From assembly GCA_915275065.1 (NCBI GenBank), contig CAJZGD010000162.1, positions 1 through 5,853 of the forward strand: a stretch of 5,853 nt of DNA. The letters are read 5' to 3'. The DNA is from an uncultured Corynebacterium sp. Its GTDB lineage: Bacteria; Actinomycetota; Actinomycetes; Mycobacteriales; Mycobacteriaceae. The notes under the pieces were generated by a model that did not search any database, had not been told where the DNA came from, and saw only the letters and a program-made list of their open reading frames with translations. Below are positions 5,429-5,853 of the stretch, one piece after another. Made by a program: the position numbers and the translations under genes. How positions within the stretch are numbered: position 1 is the first letter of the stretch; each line of letters opens with the position of its first letter.

Positions 5429-5853
5429 ATGTACGATTCACTATCCACCGCACTGCTGACCGATATGTACGAGCTGACCATGCTGCAGTCGGCGCTTGCC
5501 GACGGCACTGCGCACCGCATGTGCGCATTCGAAGTATTCTCCCGGCGACTGCCAAACGAGCGCCGCTATGGGGTGGTGGCTGGCACCGCCCGCGTCTTGG
5601 AGGCTGTGACGAATTTCCGGTTCACGGAAAAACAATTGGAGTCGCTGGACTTCCTCAACCAAGAAACCCTGGATTACCTGCGTAATTATCGGTTTACTGG
5701 GCAGATTGATGGGTATCGGGAAGGGGAGTTATATTTCCCCTACTCCCCCATCATGCTGGTTCGCGGCACCTTCGCCGAATGCGTTGTGTTAGAAACCCTG
5801 ATCTTGTCCATCCTCAACGCGGATTCCGCGGTGGCATCGGCCGCCGCCCGCAT
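5429..5853 (+). CDS. pncB: Nicotinate phosphoribosyltransferase, 5' part
   Basis: This enzyme makes nicotinate mononucleotide from nicotinate, PRPP and ATP, the salvage (Preiss-Handler) entry to NAD. The frame is open from the ATG to the window end, giving 141 complete codons of an expected total of roughly 430-450, so the 3' part is missing. Visible family features are LLTDMYELTML near the N-terminus (residues 9-19), FEVFSRRLPNERRYGVVAG (34-52), the YSPIMLVRGTFAECVVLETLILSILN block (about 106-131) and DSAVASAAARM, which leads into the core. The phosphoribosyl-binding and catalytic regions lie beyond the window. The start is supported by LLTDMYELTM beginning a few residues in, as in homologues, and by the absence of a useful upstream start. 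In M. tuberculosis pncB1 is likewise divergent from clpS. Here the CAP gene lies between them. Confidence 0.95.
   Translation, partial: MYDSLSTALLTDMYELTMLQSALADGTAHRMCAFEVFSRRLPNERRYGVVAGTARVLEAVTNFRFTEKQLESLDFLNQETLDYLRNYRFTGQIDGYREGELYFPYSPIMLVRGTFAECVVLETLILSILNADSAVASAAAR

Noticed and set aside
1..5853. CRISPR arrays, tRNA genes, insertion sequences or phage genes
   Set aside because: No direct-repeat arrays, cloverleaf sequences, transposase or integrase reading frames were seen. Genes fill the window apart from short gaps.

Overview
The window looks like chromosomal DNA from a corynebacterium or a close mycolic-acid actinomycete. The evidence is a fairly GC-rich coding bias, an actinobacterial ClpS core (WDDPVNLMSYVTYVF), a DUF2017 protein directly behind ClpS, and a gene order matching the mycobacterial block pncB1 / clpS / DUF2017 / P1 peptidase / rhomboid. 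The genus is an inference from protein flavour and synteny, and no species can be named. The first 32 bases are not biological: they match an Illumina TruSeq read-1 adapter, so the left edge is a contaminated contig or read end.

Layout. After the adapter and a short leader comes a complete glmS (+), the first committed enzyme of amino-sugar and cell-wall precursor synthesis. It ends at a strong hairpin terminator (1971-2016). A compact four-gene operon on the minus strand converges on that hairpin. In transcription order it is clpS (N-degron adaptor), a DUF2017 gene, a P1/S58-family self-cleaving peptidase with a TTG start, and an intact rhomboid protease. Spacings are 2 nt, a 14-nt overlap and 13 nt, so co-transcription is likely. 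An AT-rich divergent promoter region (4648-4814) separates clpS from a rightward gene for a membrane-anchored, degenerate CAP/SCP-domain protein. That gene is followed by the 5' part of pncB (nicotinate phosphoribosyltransferase), cut by the window end. pncB has no Shine-Dalgarno sequence and a -10-like box 8 nt before its ATG, which suggests a leaderless transcript.

How the genes work together. The minus-strand operon gathers three proteolysis-related proteins (ClpS adaptor, P1 peptidase, rhomboid) around one uncharacterised partner, DUF2017. Compared with Mycobacterium tuberculosis as I recall it, the mec-cysO-cysM cysteine-synthesis genes between the P1 peptidase and the rhomboid are absent, with only 13 nt at that junction. 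glmS and pncB are metabolic neighbours and not obviously part of the same function. I found no mobile element, CRISPR array, tRNA or rRNA, and no convincing new multi-gene system. The best leads are the DUF2017-ClpS pairing, the NylC-like P1 peptidase, the His-less CAP protein and the start-site questions at clpS and pncB.
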